Of a DNA stretch of 64,000 nt, positions 8,961 to 22,429 are shown one piece after another. The notes beneath the pieces were generated by a model. It ran no database searches. It was not told the origin of the DNA and saw nothing but the letters and a program-made list of their open reading frames with translations. How positions within the stretch are numbered: the stretch's first letter is position 1; each line of letters begins with the position of its first letter. The position numbers were made by a program, and so were the translations under genes. Origin of the DNA: Leifsonia sp. ALI-44-B (GTDB lineage Bacteria; Actinomycetota; Actinomycetes; Actinomycetales; Microbacteriaceae); assembly GCF_001984125.1 (NCBI RefSeq), contig NZ_MTQL01000007.1:1302001-1366000 (forward strand). The letters run 5' to 3'.

Positions 8961-9006
8961 GACGAGCGGGGCGTGTGCGATCGATTCGTATGCGCCCCGC
9001 TTCGTC
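8961..9006 (+). terminator. Probable terminator after the surface-protein gene
   Basis: GACGAGCGGGGCG at 8961-8973 pairs with CGCCCCGCTTCGTC at 8993-9006 with one bulged base, starting 24 bp after the stop codon. It has no U tract beyond the stem, which is common in actinobacteria. Confidence 0.5.
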
Positions 9007-9032
9007 GTGCGGTCAAAATCCGCACAACTCTT

Positions 9033-9061
9033 TTGCATCTTATAGAACACTGATATATATA
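9033..9061 (+). promoter_or_regulatory. Candidate promoter of the DUF5819-HTTM unit
   Basis: TTGCAT at 9033-9038 and TATATA at 9056-9061 with 17-bp spacing lie 42 bp ahead of the DUF5819 start. TGATATAT at 9051-9058 overlaps the -10 region and also occurs before the surface-protein gene. Confidence 0.5.
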
Positions 9062-9102
9062 GTTTTAGCGTTTCACCTACGACATTCCGACAGGAGAGCC
9101 AT

Positions 9103-9873
9103 ATGGCCGCCACCGTTCATCGCCGCAGAGGTCCTCTCGTGCGAGGCGCACTAGCCGCCGGCGTCCTCTTCACCGCCTGGCACATCTTCGCCAGCTTCCT
9201 GTGGATCGGACCCGTCACCCCGCTGCGTGAACTCGTGCCGGGCAACCTCCTGACCAGCTACATGATCCCCTGGTACGGCCAGAGCTGGAGTGTCTTCGCA
9301 CCCGAGCCCATCAACGGCGACTACCGCTTCAAGGTCCGCGCTCTCGTGGCGAACGAGGACGGCTCGACGCGTGAAACCGAATGGATCTCCGCCTCCGACG
9401 TCGAGATGTCGATGTCCCGTCACAACCTGTTCCCGCCCCGGGCATCCGGCCTCGGCACGCACCAGGCGTCCCTGCTGAAGGGCGCATACGACCGCCTGTC
9501 GCCCGAACAGCGCACGACGGCATCCCTGAACTATTTCGAGGGCGACGCCTGGCTCGGCCGCATGCAGAACGCGATGAACGAGCAGGGAGACGACCAGAGC
9601 CTCGTGGTCGCCTACATCGTCCAAGAGCGCTATTCGGATGCGTATTCCACTCAGGTCGCACGGGCTGTCTGGGGCGACTCGGTCATCCGCGTCCAGTTCC
9701 AGGTGCTCCGGCAGAACATCATCCCGTTCGTTGACCGCAACAACCCCGATGCCGTCCGCCCACCCGAACAGATCGCCGACACCGGATGGCGGGGCCTCAT
9801 CACTCTGCCCCAACAGTCCGACGCCGACTTCGCCGACGTCTTCCGCCCCGCCTTCGAAAGGCTCGAGAAATGA
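9103..9873 (+). CDS. DUF5819 family membrane-anchored protein
   Basis: A 256-residue protein with one N-terminal membrane segment (about residues 14-35) and then a soluble, presumably extracytoplasmic domain. The segment YMIPWYGQSWSVFAPEPINGDYRFKVRA matches the family's conserved block, in which a Trp/Phe-A-P-x-P motif follows an N-terminal anchor. The function of DUF5819 is unknown, but such genes are typically paired with HTTM (vitamin-K-carboxylase-like) proteins, as here. A good ribosome site (CAGGAGAGCC) precedes the ATG. Its stop overlaps the next start (ATGA), so the two are translationally coupled. Confidence 0.8.
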   Translation: MAATVHRRRGPLVRGALAAGVLFTAWHIFASFLWIGPVTPLRELVPGNLLTSYMIPWYGQSWSVFAPEPINGDYRFKVRALVANEDGSTRETEWISASDVEMSMSRHNLFPPRASGLGTHQASLLKGAYDRLSPEQRTTASLNYFEGDAWLGRMQNAMNEQGDDQSLVVAYIVQERYSDAYSTQVARAVWGDSVIRVQFQVLRQNIIPFVDRNNPDAVRPPEQIADTGWRGLITLPQQSDADFADVFRPAFERLEK

Positions 9874-11180
9874 CCGCCGCCCCGCGCACGCCTACGAAAA
9901 CCGCCGAAACGAAGCGCGCTCAGAAAACGCTTGCCGAGACAGAGGCCACCGAAACCATGGCTGCCGAGACGAAGCCCGCCGAGGCCGAGCCCGCCACGCC
10001 GAGTCCCGCCACGCCGAGTCCCGTCACGCCGAGTCCCGTCACGCCGAGTCCCGTCATGCCGAGTCCTGTCACGCCGGCCCCCTCGCGGCGCCTGCCCGCT
10101 CGGCAATCGGCACGCACGGTCGGGCTCCTCCTCCGTGATGGCATGCGCGGCCTCGCGCAGCTCGTCCGCACCCTCTTCTTGCAGGGGGAGTCGTGGCTCC
10201 TCGACCGCAAGCGCGCCACCTACGGCCTCGCCGTCACGCGCATGCTCCTCGGCCTGATGATCTTCGGCACCCTCGCCACGAACTTCTCGACGCGCCTCTA
10301 TACCTTCGGAGCGGGCGCGGCCTGGACGGGCCAACTCGAATACCCCAGCAGCGACTTCTCGAGCATCTGGCCGTTCAACATCTTCGCGCAGGTCGCGGGC
10401 AACGACATCGTCTTCACCGAGCTCTATCTGCTGCTGGCCCTGTGCGCCGTCCTCTTCGCCATCGGCTATCGCACACGCCTCGTCATGATTCCCCTCTTCA
10501 TCCTGTGGGTCGGTTTCGTCGAGGTGAACGAGTACGTCAGCGACCAGAGCGACAACCTCACACGCATCGCCCTCATCGCCATGTTCTTCACGTCGCCGGC
10601 CGAACGCTGGTCCATGGATGCCCTGCGCCGCCGTCGTTTCGCCGGTCGCCGATCCGCGTGGCCGATCAGGCTCTGGCGCTTCCAGCGCGTCCTGCCCCTC
10701 TGGTCGACGAACCTCGCGCACAACCTCGCCATCGTCGTGCTCGCCTGTCAGGTGTCCTTCATCTACGTCTCGGGCGGTCTCTACAAGGCCGGGGGAGCGC
10801 CGTGGTCGGGTGGCTGGGCTATCTACGACCCCATCCATGTGGAGCAATTCGGCACATGGCCCGAGTTGTCGGCGCTCGTCACGGCGTGGGCCCCGGCCGT
10901 CGCTTTCGCGACCCTGCTCACGCTCCTCGTGCAGGTCTCGTTCCCCCTGCTGCTCCTCAGGCGCGGCACCCGCATCTTCGCGCTCGTCGTCATGCTGGGG
11001 TTCCACGTCGGCATCGCCATTCTCATGGGTCTGCCGTGGTTCTCTCTGGCCATGATCGCCATCGACTCCATCTTCATTCGGGATGTCACCTGGCGCCACA
11101 TGTCTCAGGGTTTGCGTCGAGCGTGGCTGCGGTCCGCCCCGGACTCAGCTCCGACATCAGCCCATATACAGGAGAAATGA
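9870..11180 (+). CDS. HTTM-domain (gamma-carboxylase-like) membrane protein
   Basis: A 436-residue polytopic protein. Residues 1-70 are low-complexity Ala/Glu/Lys followed by P-S-P-V-T repeats; several transmembrane helices follow. The block YGLAVTRMLLGLMIFG, then GYRTRLVMIPLFILW and SFIYVSGGLYKAGG, is characteristic of HTTM proteins, the family related to vitamin-K-dependent gamma-glutamyl carboxylase. In bacteria the reaction is mostly unproven. The ATG at 9870 overlaps the DUF5819 stop and is preferred to in-frame upstream starts, which lie inside that gene. The Pro-rich cytoplasmic leader is unusual for the family. Confidence 0.8.
   Translation: MTAAPRTPTKTAETKRAQKTLAETEATETMAAETKPAEAEPATPSPATPSPVTPSPVTPSPVMPSPVTPAPSRRLPARQSARTVGLLLRDGMRGLAQLVRTLFLQGESWLLDRKRATYGLAVTRMLLGLMIFGTLATNFSTRLYTFGAGAAWTGQLEYPSSDFSSIWPFNIFAQVAGNDIVFTELYLLLALCAVLFAIGYRTRLVMIPLFILWVGFVEVNEYVSDQSDNLTRIALIAMFFTSPAERWSMDALRRRRFAGRRSAWPIRLWRFQRVLPLWSTNLAHNLAIVVLACQVSFIYVSGGLYKAGGAPWSGGWAIYDPIHVEQFGTWPELSALVTAWAPAVAFATLLTLLVQVSFPLLLLRRGTRIFALVVMLGFHVGIAILMGLPWFSLAMIAIDSIFIRDVTWRHMSQGLRRAWLRSAPDSAPTSAHIQEK
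10000..10080 (+). repeat. 15-bp tandem repeats encoding PSPVT
   Basis: Five to six near-identical units of CGCCGAGTCCCGTCA encode P-S-P-(A/V)-(T/M) in the N-terminal leader of the HTTM protein. It is coding microsatellite-like sequence, likely variable between strains. Confidence 0.8.
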
Positions 11181-11200
11181 AATCGGGTCAAGGAAGTAAC

Positions 11201-11229
11201 TGGACACGGCGCGTCGGAGGGCATACACT
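11201..11229 (+). promoter_or_regulatory. Candidate rpoBC promoter
   Basis: TGGACA at 11201-11206 and TACACT at 11224-11229 are separated by exactly 17 bp, a good SigA-type match, about 150 bp upstream of rpoB. It implies a leader of roughly 145 nt. A second TTGACC directly follows the -10 but has no good partner. Confidence 0.55.
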
Positions 11230-11380
11230 TGACCTTTGCGCTCTTAGACATCCCTCTGCCTTCATATTGCGGTCGGCTTTCGGGCTCGGACATCATGTCC
11301 GGTCGGCTTTATCGCGGGGTCTACGAGTTCTCCATTACTAACAGTAACTTGACCCGACGGGGTCCACGGAGGTTATTTCC

Positions 11381-14300
11381 TTGGCTGCTGCGCGCAACGC
11401 ATCCACCAACTCACCCAAGAACGGCCGCGGGGCTTCCCGTCTGTCGTTCGCTAAAATCACCGACACGCTGACGGTTCCGGATCTGCTCGCTTTGCAGACC
11501 GAGTCGTTCGACTGGCTGGTGGGCAACGACGTGTGGAAGGCACGCGTCGAAGAAGCCACCGCGCAGGGTCGTACCGACCTCGCGAGCCACTCGGGTCTCG
11601 AAGAGATCTTTGAAGAGATCTCTCCGATCGAAGACCTCGGCGAGACCATGCAGCTGTCGTTCGCCAACCCTTACCTCGAGCCCGAGAAGTACTCGATCGA
11701 CGAGTGCAAGGAGCGTGGCAAGACCTACGCCGCTCCTCTCTATGTCGAGGCCGAGTTCATGAACCACCTCACGGGTGAGATCAAGACTCAGACGGTCTTC
11801 ATGGGCGACTTCCCGCTCATGACCGAGCGTGGCACGTTCATTATCAACGGCACCGAGCGTGTCGTCGTCTCGCAGCTCGTCCGCTCGCCGGGCGTGTACT
11901 TCGAGCGTCAGCAGGAGAAGACGTCCGATAAGGACATCTACTCGGCTCGCGTCATCCCGAGCCGTGGTGCTTGGCTCGAGTTCGAGATCGACAAGCGCGA
12001 CCAGGTCGGCGTCCGCATCGACCGCAAGCGCAAGCAGTCGGTCACGGTGTTCCTCAAGGCTCTCGGTCTGACGACCGAAGAGATCATGGAGGAGTTCAAG
12101 GGCTTCGAGTCCATCGAGCTCACCCTCGAGAAGGACACGATCCTCAGCAAGGAAGATGCCCTTCGCGACATCTACCGCAAGCTCCGTCCGGGCGAGCAGG
12201 TCGCTGCCGAGGCTGCGCGCGCGCTGCTCGACAACTTCTACTTCAACCCGAAGCGCTACGACCTGGCCAAGGTGGGTCGTTACAAGATCAACCGCAAGCT
12301 CGGCATCGATGCGCCGCTCAGCGACTCGGTCCTGACCGTCGAAGACATCGTCGCGACGATCAAGTACCTGGTGCGCCTGCACAGCAACGAGACCACCTAC
12401 TCCGGTGTGCGCGATGGCAAGGGCGTCGACATCCGTCTCGACGTCGACGACATCGACCACTTCGGCAACCGTCGCATCCGCGCCGTGGGTGAGCTCATCC
12501 AGAACCAGGTGCGCACCGGCCTCAGCCGCATGGAGCGCGTCGTCCGCGAGCGTATGACCACGCAGGACATCGAGGCGATCACGCCGCAGACCCTGATCAA
12601 CGTGCGCCCCGTCGTCGCCGCGATCAAGGAGTTCTTCGGAACGTCGCAGCTGTCGCAGTTCATGGACCAGAACAACCCGCTCGCCGGTCTGACGCACAAG
12701 CGTCGTCTCTCCGCGCTGGGCCCCGGTGGTCTGTCCCGTGAGCGCGCCGGCGTCGAGGTGCGAGACGTTCACCCGTCCCACTACGGCCGCATGTGCCCCA
12801 TCGAAACCCCTGAAGGCCCCAACATCGGTCTGATCGGTTCGCTCGCCTCCTTCGCACGCATCAACGCGTTCGGGTTCATCGAGACCCCGTACCGCCGCGT
12901 CGTCGACGGCGAAGTCACCACCAACATCGATTACCTCACGGCGAGCGAAGAGGACGACTTCATCGTCGCCCAGGCCAACGCTCCTCTGACGGCCGACGCG
13001 CGCTTCGCCGAAGACCGCGTCCTGGCTCGTAAGAAGGGCGGCGAGGTCGACCTCGTTCCCGCCGAAGAAATCGGCTACATGGATGTCTCGCCGCGCCAGA
13101 TGGTGTCGGTCGCGACCTCGCTCATCCCCTTCCTCGAGCACGACGATGCGAACCGCGCCCTCATGGGTGCCAACATGCAGCGTCAGGCCGTCCCGCTGCT
13201 GCGCAGCGAGTCGCCGCTCGTCGGAACGGGTATGGAGGGCTACGCCGCCGTCGACGCCGGAGACGTCGTCACCGCGCAGAAGTCGGGCGTCGTGTCCGAG
13301 GTTTCCGCCGATGTCGTCACCGTTCAGCTCGACGAGGGTGGAACGCAGGAGTACTACCTGCGCAAGTTCGACCGCTCCAACCAGGGCACCAGCTACAACA
13401 ACCGCGTTGTCGTCACCGAGGGTGACCGCATCGAGGCCGGCGAGGTCATCGCCGACGGTCCCGCCACCGAGAACGGTGAACTGGCCCTCGGAAAGAACCT
13501 CCTCGTCGCCTTCATGACGTGGGAAGGTCACAACTTCGAAGACGCGATCATCCTGAGCCAGAACCTGGTGAAGGACGACGTGCTCTCCTCGATCCACATC
13601 GAGGAGTACGAGGTCGACGCCCGCGACACGAAGCTCGGCAAGGAAGAGATCACGCGTGACCTTCCGAACGTGAGCCCCGACCTGCTGAAGGACCTCGACG
13701 AGCGCGGAATCATCCGCATCGGCGCCGAGGTTCGCCCCGGCGACATCCTGGTCGGCAAGGTCACGCCCAAGGGTGAGACCGAGCTGAGCGCCGAGGAGCG
13801 ACTGCTGCGCGCGATCTTCAACGAGAAGAGCCGCGAAGTCCGCGACACGAGCCTCAAGGTTCCCCACGGTGAGCGCGGCACGATCATCGCGGTCAAGGAG
13901 TTCAACTCCGAAGACGGCGACGACGAGCTGGGTTCGGGCGTCAACCGCCGCGTGGTCGTCTACATCGCCCAGAAGCGCAAGATCACCGAGGGTGACAAGC
14001 TCGCCGGTCGTCACGGCAACAAGGGTGTCATCGCCAAGATCCTGCCGGTCGAGGACATGCCGTTCCTCGCCGACGGAACTCCTGTCGACATCATCCTGAA
14101 CCCGCTGGGCATCCCCGGTCGAATGAACTTCGGCCAGGTGCTCGAGACCCACCTCGGTTGGGTCGCCAAGCAGGGTTGGGATGTCGAGGGTTCGCCCGCC
14201 TGGGCGAAGAAGTTGCCGAAGGAAGCGCACAGCGCGGCCCCCGGCACCAAGGTTGCGACCCCCGTGTTCGACGGTGCCTTCGAGGAGGAGATCGCCGGTC

Positions 14301-14872
14301 TGCTCGACTCGACGACCCTCACCCGCGATGGTGAGCGCCTGATCGACTCGACCGGAAAGACGCGTCTGTTCGACGGCCGCTCCGGAGAGCCCTTCCCCGC
14401 CCCGATCTCGGTCGGCTACATGTACATCTTGAAGCTCCACCACCTGGTCGACGACAAGATCCACGCCCGTTCCACTGGCCCGTACTCCATGATCACGCAG
14501 CAGCCGCTGGGTGGTAAGGCGCAGTTCGGTGGACAGCGATTCGGTGAGATGGAGGTGTGGGCGCTCGAAGCATACGGTGCCGCCTACGCCCTGCAGGAGC
14601 TCCTGACCATCAAGTCGGACGACATCCTCGGCCGCGTGAAGGTGTACGAAGCCATCGTCAAGGGTGAGAACATCCAGGAGCCGGGTATCCCCGAATCCTT
14701 CAAGGTGCTCATCAAGGAAATGCAGTCGCTGTGCTTGAACGTCGAGGTCCTCTCGGCCGACGGCACCGCGGTCAGCCTGCGCGACACCGACGACGACGCA
14801 TTCCGCGCCGCCGAAGAGCTCGGCATCAACATTTCCTCCCGGTTCGAGTCCTCGTCAATCGACGAGATCTAA
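11381..14872 (+). CDS. rpoB: RNA polymerase beta subunit
   Basis: A 1163-residue protein, normal for actinobacteria. The core enzyme subunit forms one pincer of the RNA polymerase cleft and the rifampicin pocket. The TTG start at 11381 is chosen because ACGGAGGT sits eight bases upstream and the protein then begins MAAARNAS, as in relatives. The rifampicin region (about residues 422-450: [15 protein letters not shown], then [21 protein letters not shown]) is wild type at the usual resistance positions. Further motifs: [21 protein letters not shown] and [12 protein letters not shown]. rpoC follows after 48 bp; both share one transcript. Confidence 0.98.
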   Translation: MAAARNASTNSPKNGRGASRLSFAKITDTLTVPDLLALQTESFDWLVGNDVWKARVEEATAQGRTDLASHSGLEEIFEEISPIEDLGETMQLSFANPYLEPEKYSIDECKERGKTYAAPLYVEAEFMNHLTGEIKTQTVFMGDFPLMTERGTFIINGTERVVVSQLVRSPGVYFERQQEKTSDKDIYSARVIPSRGAWLEFEIDKRDQVGVRIDRKRKQSVTVFLKALGLTTEEIMEEFKGFESIELTLEKDTILSKEDALRDIYRKLRPGEQVAAEAARALLDNFYFNPKRYDLAKVGRYKINRKLGIDAPLSDSVLTVEDIVATIKYLVRLHSNETTYSGVRDGKGVDIRLDVDDIDHFGNRRIRAVGELIQNQVRTGLSRMERVVRERMTTQDIEAITPQTLINVRPVVAAIKEFFGTSQLSQFMDQNNPLAGLTHKRRLSALGPGGLSRERAGVEVRDVHPSHYGRMCPIETPEGPNIGLIGSLASFARINAFGFIETPYRRVVDGEVTTNIDYLTASEEDDFIVAQANAPLTADARFAEDRVLARKKGGEVDLVPAEEIGYMDVSPRQMVSVATSLIPFLEHDDANRALMGANMQRQAVPLLRSESPLVGTGMEGYAAVDAGDVVTAQKSGVVSEVSADVVTVQLDEGGTQEYYLRKFDRSNQGTSYNNRVVVTEGDRIEAGEVIADGPATENGELALGKNLLVAFMTWEGHNFEDAIILSQNLVKDDVLSSIHIEEYEVDARDTKLGKEEITRDLPNVSPDLLKDLDERGIIRIGAEVRPGDILVGKVTPKGETELSAEERLLRAIFNEKSREVRDTSLKVPHGERGTIIAVKEFNSEDGDDELGSGVNRRVVVYIAQKRKITEGDKLAGRHGNKGVIAKILPVEDMPFLADGTPVDIILNPLGIPGRMNFGQVLETHLGWVAKQGWDVEGSPAWAKKLPKEAHSAAPGTKVATPVFDGAFEEEIAGLLDSTTLTRDGERLIDSTGKTRLFDGRSGEPFPAPISVGYMYILKLHHLVDDKIHARSTGPYSMITQQPLGGKAQFGGQRFGEMEVWALEAYGAAYALQELLTIKSDDILGRVKVYEAIVKGENIQEPGIPESFKVLIKEMQSLCLNVEVLSADGTAVSLRDTDDDAFRAAEELGINISSRFESSSIDEI

Positions 14873-14920
14873 ACCAGGCCCCTGTAAAGAACTCACGAGT
14901 TTTCCTAAGTAGGAGAGAAA

Positions 14921-18802
<3,882 letters not shown>

Positions 18803-18839
18803 GCAGCATCCAACGCCCGGCTTCGGCTGAGTGTGTGAA

Positions 18840-18875
18840 GAGGGCCCCGGCATTTGCCGGGGCCCTCTTTTCGTG
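18840..18875 (+). terminator. Intrinsic terminator of rpoBC
   Basis: AGGGCCCCGGCA pairs with TGCCGGGGCCCT around a short TT loop, directly followed by CTTTTCG. A near-perfect 12-bp stem with a U-rich end, 37 bp after rpoC. Confidence 0.9.
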
Positions 18876-19018
18876 CGTTACGAGACCGTTATGGCGGCAT
18901 GCATACGCCGGAATGCGCGAGGTGCCAGGATGTCCCCGAGCGTGCATGATGTGCGCCTGAAAATGAGCCCCGTGCCCTCTCGGCGCGGGGCCCCACAAGA
19001 CAATACGGGGGCAGAGAA

Positions 19019-19798
19019 ATGAGCACAGGGGACTTCGACGGCAACGGTGCCGAGCCGGATGAAACGGCCGGCGCGGCATCCGATTCGGGCGCCGCGCGAA
19101 CGCGGGCGGGCAAGACGACGAGGTGGCTCGTCGCTGCCGCGCTCGTCCTGCTCCTCGTCGGGGGCGGCATCACGGCGCTCGTCATGGGCAACTCGCAGCG
19201 TGGCTCGGACGACGCGGCCGTCGACGCCGGTTCGACATCCACCGCAGCCCCGGCCACGCCCGGCAGCTCCGCCGCGACACCGACACCGACGTCGACATCG
19301 ACCCCCACCCCGGGCACCGATGACCCGAACGAGACCCCCACGGTGGCCGAGACGGCATCCATTCCCTCGGAGTGCCGGGGCCTCTATGACGACGCCACCT
19401 GGGCAAGGCTCACAGGTGACTCGCAGCTGCCCCTGAACATTCCCGAGATGACGCACGACCAGAACTTCACCGGTTCCGACACGATCGATGCCGTCTTCGC
19501 GCCGCTCGTCAGCCTCGAGTGCATGTGGGGCCAGCCCGGTGAATACGGCATCAGCACGTGGGTCGCGACGGTCGACGAGGCGGAGGCCGCCGAAGGCCTC
19601 GCGCTGCTCAAGGCGGAGGGCTACGACTGCGGCGACCAGCTGGGCGGGGTGCGCTGCACGAAGGAGCACACCGACGGTCCGATGATCGCCGGGCACTCGA
19701 TGGTGTTGCGGGGCGACGCGTGGGTGGCGACGCACTATGTCAACATCACCCCCGACAACTACTCCGAGATGGTTGTCGGCAAGCTCTTCGGCGAGTAA
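19019..19798 (+). CDS. Membrane-anchored protein with four conserved Cys, paralogue A
   Basis: A 259-residue protein of unknown family: a cytoplasmic N terminus, one transmembrane helix (about residues 38-60), a Ser/Thr/Pro-rich linker, and an exported domain of about 140 residues. The domain carries four Cys (in SECRGLY, LECMWGQ, YDCGDQ and VRCTKE), which probably form two disulfides. The block CMWGQPGEYGISTWVA and a late LRGDAWVATHYVN are shared with the next gene, at 19909. The ribosome site is GGGGGCAGAG before the ATG. Function unknown; exposed sensor or ligand-binding roles are possible. Confidence 0.75.
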   Translation: MSTGDFDGNGAEPDETAGAASDSGAARTRAGKTTRWLVAAALVLLLVGGGITALVMGNSQRGSDDAAVDAGSTSTAAPATPGSSAATPTPTSTSTPTPGTDDPNETPTVAETASIPSECRGLYDDATWARLTGDSQLPLNIPEMTHDQNFTGSDTIDAVFAPLVSLECMWGQPGEYGISTWVATVDEAEAAEGLALLKAEGYDCGDQLGGVRCTKEHTDGPMIAGHSMVLRGDAWVATHYVNITPDNYSEMVVGKLFGE

Positions 19799-19908
19799 CC
19801 GAGGGCATGGTGACGGGTCGGCGCTCGGCGCCGCAGCGTCAACGTCTTGACGGCTCGGCGCAGCCCGGCTGGGTAAGGTGAAGGCATCGTGAACCGAGGA
19901 GATCGACC

Positions 19909-20595
19909 GTGACCGCAGACAGTGCAGCCCCCACGCCGAACGACCGCGTGCGTCGCCGCAACATCACGCTCGCCATCGCCGCGGGCATCGTGTTGATCGT
20001 CGTGCTCCTGGCCGGTGTTCTCATCGGGTTGCAGGGGCTCGGCGGCACGAACGCCGGCGGGTCGGATGGGGGAGCGGACGGTTCGGGCTCCGGTGCGGGT
20101 GGTTCGAGCGAGAGTGCGCGGCCGCTGCCCAGCGAGACCGCGGCCGCCGCGCCCGTGATCACCGGTCCGAACCCGCAGAGCTGCGATCAGGTCTACAGCA
20201 CGCGCATGTTCGCGACGCTCGAAGCGGGCGGCCCGCTGAACGACGAGACCATTGCCGAAGAACCCGCGAGCTCGATCCCCGCCGTCGCGGCACTGCTCGC
20301 CGACCTGCCCGGCCTGCGCTGCAGCTGGGGTCAGGCGGGCGAGTTCGCCATCATCACCGAGGTGAAGCAGGTCACCGCCGAGCAGTCCGCGGCGGCCCTG
20401 ACGGCCCTGCGCGCGGCCGACTTCTCCTGCTACGCCGAGGCGGGCGGCACGCGCTGCGTCGTGCAGGACGACTCCGAGGGTGGATCGTCGGGGCAGTCGC
20501 ACTTCCTGCGCGAGAACGTCTGGCTCGCGACCGACTGGCTGAACTGGCCGCAGGCCGGCTACACGGCCGATATGGTCCGCACGCTCTGGGGCTGA
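19909..20595 (+). CDS. Membrane-anchored protein with four conserved Cys, paralogue B
   Basis: A 228-residue protein with a GTG start and the same plan as its upstream neighbour: a cytoplasmic stub, one transmembrane helix (about residues 22-43), a Gly/Ser linker, and an exported domain with Cys in SCDQVY, LRCSWGQ, FSCYAE and TRCVVQ. The shared pattern C-x-W-G-Q-x-G-E-x-x-I, four residues of G-G-x-R-C, then LRENVWLATDWLN shows a tandem duplication followed by strong divergence. About 110 bp separate the copies. Not recognised as any named family. Confidence 0.75.
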   Translation: MTADSAAPTPNDRVRRRNITLAIAAGIVLIVVLLAGVLIGLQGLGGTNAGGSDGGADGSGSGAGGSSESARPLPSETAAAAPVITGPNPQSCDQVYSTRMFATLEAGGPLNDETIAEEPASSIPAVAALLADLPGLRCSWGQAGEFAIITEVKQVTAEQSAAALTALRAADFSCYAEAGGTRCVVQDDSEGGSSGQSHFLRENVWLATDWLNWPQAGYTADMVRTLWG

Positions 20596-20808
20596 AAAAA
20601 GTCGCGCCACCCAGGAATGAGCGGGGGCGCGTGCGCGTTGCAGCACGAGGTCGAGCTTTCCGAGCCGGTCGCGCCGAGGCCTGGTGCGACGACACGGCGG
20701 AGGCTGCCGTAACACCGCGACATCGAGTCGCGGGGGCGGTTCGGGCCACGTAACTTGTGCTGAGGCATCCGCTGGTCGTTGCGGGTGCGAACGAGAGGAA
20801 ACATCCCC

Positions 20809-21621
20809 ATGTCGTCACGTCGTATTTTCGCCGCAGTGGCCGCCGGTGCGCTCGCCCTCGGGCTGAGCGCGTGCTCGTCGGGTGGAGTCGAGTCGGGTTC
20901 GGGCAGCACAGAGCCCACGAGCCTCGAGCAGATCAAGGATGCCGGCTCGATCGTCGTCGGAACCGAGGGCACCTACCGCCCGTTCAGCTACCACGAGGGT
21001 GGCGCTGGCGACCTCACGGGCTACGACGTCGAGGTCGTGACCGCCGTTGCCGACAAGCTGGGCGTCGACGTGAAGTTCGAAGAGACCCAGTGGGACGGCA
21101 TCTTCGCCGGCCTCGAGGCTGGCCGCTTCGACATCATCGCGAACCAGGTGTCGATCAACGACGAGCGCGAAGAGAAGTACACGATGACCGAGCCCTACAC
21201 GATCTCGCCCGGTGTGGTCATCGTCGCCAAGGACAACACCGACATCTCGTCGCTCGACGACCTGTCCGGCAAGACCACAGCTCAGTCGCTCACGAGCAAC
21301 TGGCACGATGTGGCCACCACGGCCGGTGCCAACGTCGAAGACGTCGAGGGATGGGCTCAGGCCGTCGAGCTTCTGCAGCAGGGCCGCGTCGACGCGACCG
21401 TCAACGACAAGCTCACCTACCTCGACTACCTGAAGCAGCAGCCGGATGCCGGCATCAAGGTCGCCGCCGAGCTCGACGATGTGTCGCGCAACGCCTTCGC
21501 CCTGAAGAAGGGCAGCGACGACCTGGCCGACGCCATCAACAAGGCCCTCGACGACCTGCGCGCCGGCGGCACGCTCGCCGAGATCTCTGACAAGTACTTC
21601 GGCAGCGACGTCAGCCAGTAG
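20809..21621 (+). CDS. Cystine/polar amino acid ABC transporter substrate-binding lipoprotein
   Basis: A 270-residue lipoprotein: a signal peptide ends in the lipobox LSAC (Cys22), followed by a flexible SSGG linker. The solute-binding family 3 fold is clear from VVGTEGTYRPFSYHEG, GYDVEVVTAVADKLG, FEETQWDGIFAGLEAGRFD and the final DKYFGSDVS, the closest pattern being FliY/TcyA cystine-binding proteins. Substrate assignment within polar amino acids is inferred. The ATG at 20809 is preferred over an upstream frame extension because it places the signal peptide at the N terminus after GAGAGGAAAC. Confidence 0.85.
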   Translation: MSSRRIFAAVAAGALALGLSACSSGGVESGSGSTEPTSLEQIKDAGSIVVGTEGTYRPFSYHEGGAGDLTGYDVEVVTAVADKLGVDVKFEETQWDGIFAGLEAGRFDIIANQVSINDEREEKYTMTEPYTISPGVVIVAKDNTDISSLDDLSGKTTAQSLTSNWHDVATTAGANVEDVEGWAQAVELLQQGRVDATVNDKLTYLDYLKQQPDAGIKVAAELDDVSRNAFALKKGSDDLADAINKALDDLRAGGTLAEISDKYFGSDVSQ

Positions 21622-21629
21622 GCACGGAC

Positions 21630-21656
21630 GGAGCGCTCGGCCCGGCCGGGCGCTCC
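21630..21656 (+). terminator. Hairpin between binding protein and permease genes
   Basis: GGAGCGCTCGG at 21630-21640 pairs with CCGGGCGCTCC at 21646-21656 (one G-U pair) around a 5-nt loop, without a U tract. Such a structure after a binding-protein gene often stabilises or partly terminates the message, raising binding protein over permease. Confidence 0.55.
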
Positions 21657-21766
21657 CCGCACGAGCGCAAGCCCGGTGCGACGCGCAGCCGTGGCTGCGA
21701 GGATAGACCGATCGGGGTGGCTGCCCCGCGTGATCAACGAGCGAGAGACGAGAGGTGAGGCATCCG

Positions 21767-22429
21767 ATGGACAATCTCGAACTCTTCTGGACCTCCCTCT
21801 GGCCCATCGTCTCGGGCGCCATCATGGGCACGATCCCGCTCGCGCTCGTGTCGTTCGTCGTGGGCCTCGTGCTGGCTCTCGGCGTTGCCCTCATGCGGCT
21901 GTCGAAGAACCGCCTGCTCTCGGGCATCGCGCGCGTCTACATCTCGATCATCCGCGGCACACCCCTGCTCGTGCAGCTCTTCGTGATCTTCTACGGGCTG
22001 CCGTCCCTCGGCATCAAGCTCGACCCGTGGCCGAGCGCCATCATCGCGTTCTCGCTCAACGTAGGTGGCTATGCGGCCGAAGTCATTCGCGCGGCCATCC
22101 TGTCGGTGCCGAAGGGGCAGTGGGAGGCCGGGTACATGCTCGGAATGTCGCCCGCCAAGACCCTGCGCCGCGTGATTCTGCCGCAGGCCGCGCGCGTGTC
22201 GGTGCCGCCGCTGTCGAACACGTTCATCAGCCTGGTCAAAGACACCTCCCTGGCCTCGCTGATCCTCGTGACCGAGCTGTTCCGGCAGGCCCAGCGCATC
22301 GCCGCCTTCAGCCAGGAGTTCATGCTGCTCTACCTCGAAGCGGCCCTCGTCTACTGGCTCATCTGCATGGCCCTGTCGACCGGCCAGAACGTTCTCGAGA
22401 AGAGGTTGGACCGCTATGTCGCACACTGA
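21767..22429 (+). CDS. Amino acid ABC transporter permease
   Basis: A 220-residue inner-membrane protein of the His/Glu/Gln/Arg/opine permease family. It has about five helices. The EAA loop that docks the ATPase is visible as [22 protein letters not shown]. The [20 protein letters not shown] block is the family's N-terminal signature. The ATG at 21767 has AGAGGTGAGG upstream; a GTG four codons earlier is possible. It overlaps the ATPase gene by 14 bp. It likely works as a homodimer, as only one permease gene is present. Confidence 0.9.
   Translation: MDNLELFWTSLWPIVSGAIMGTIPLALVSFVVGLVLALGVALMRLSKNRLLSGIARVYISIIRGTPLLVQLFVIFYGLPSLGIKLDPWPSAIIAFSLNVGGYAAEVIRAAILSVPKGQWEAGYMLGMSPAKTLRRVILPQAARVSVPPLSNTFISLVKDTSLASLILVTELFRQAQRIAAFSQEFMLLYLEAALVYWLICMALSTGQNVLEKRLDRYVAH

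Noticed and set aside
11184-11356. Inverted 9-mers CGGGTCAAG and CTTGACCCG flanking the rpoB leader
   Set aside because: Short, 160 bp apart and probably chance; no insertion-element features.
11411-14464. A 1017-codon minus-strand frame opposite rpoB
   Set aside because: Same shadow effect; the rpoB product is complete and conserved.
18803-21766. Search for tRNA genes in the gaps around 18.8-21.8 kb
   Set aside because: No cloverleaf or T-loop (GGTTCGAATCC-like) sequence was seen.
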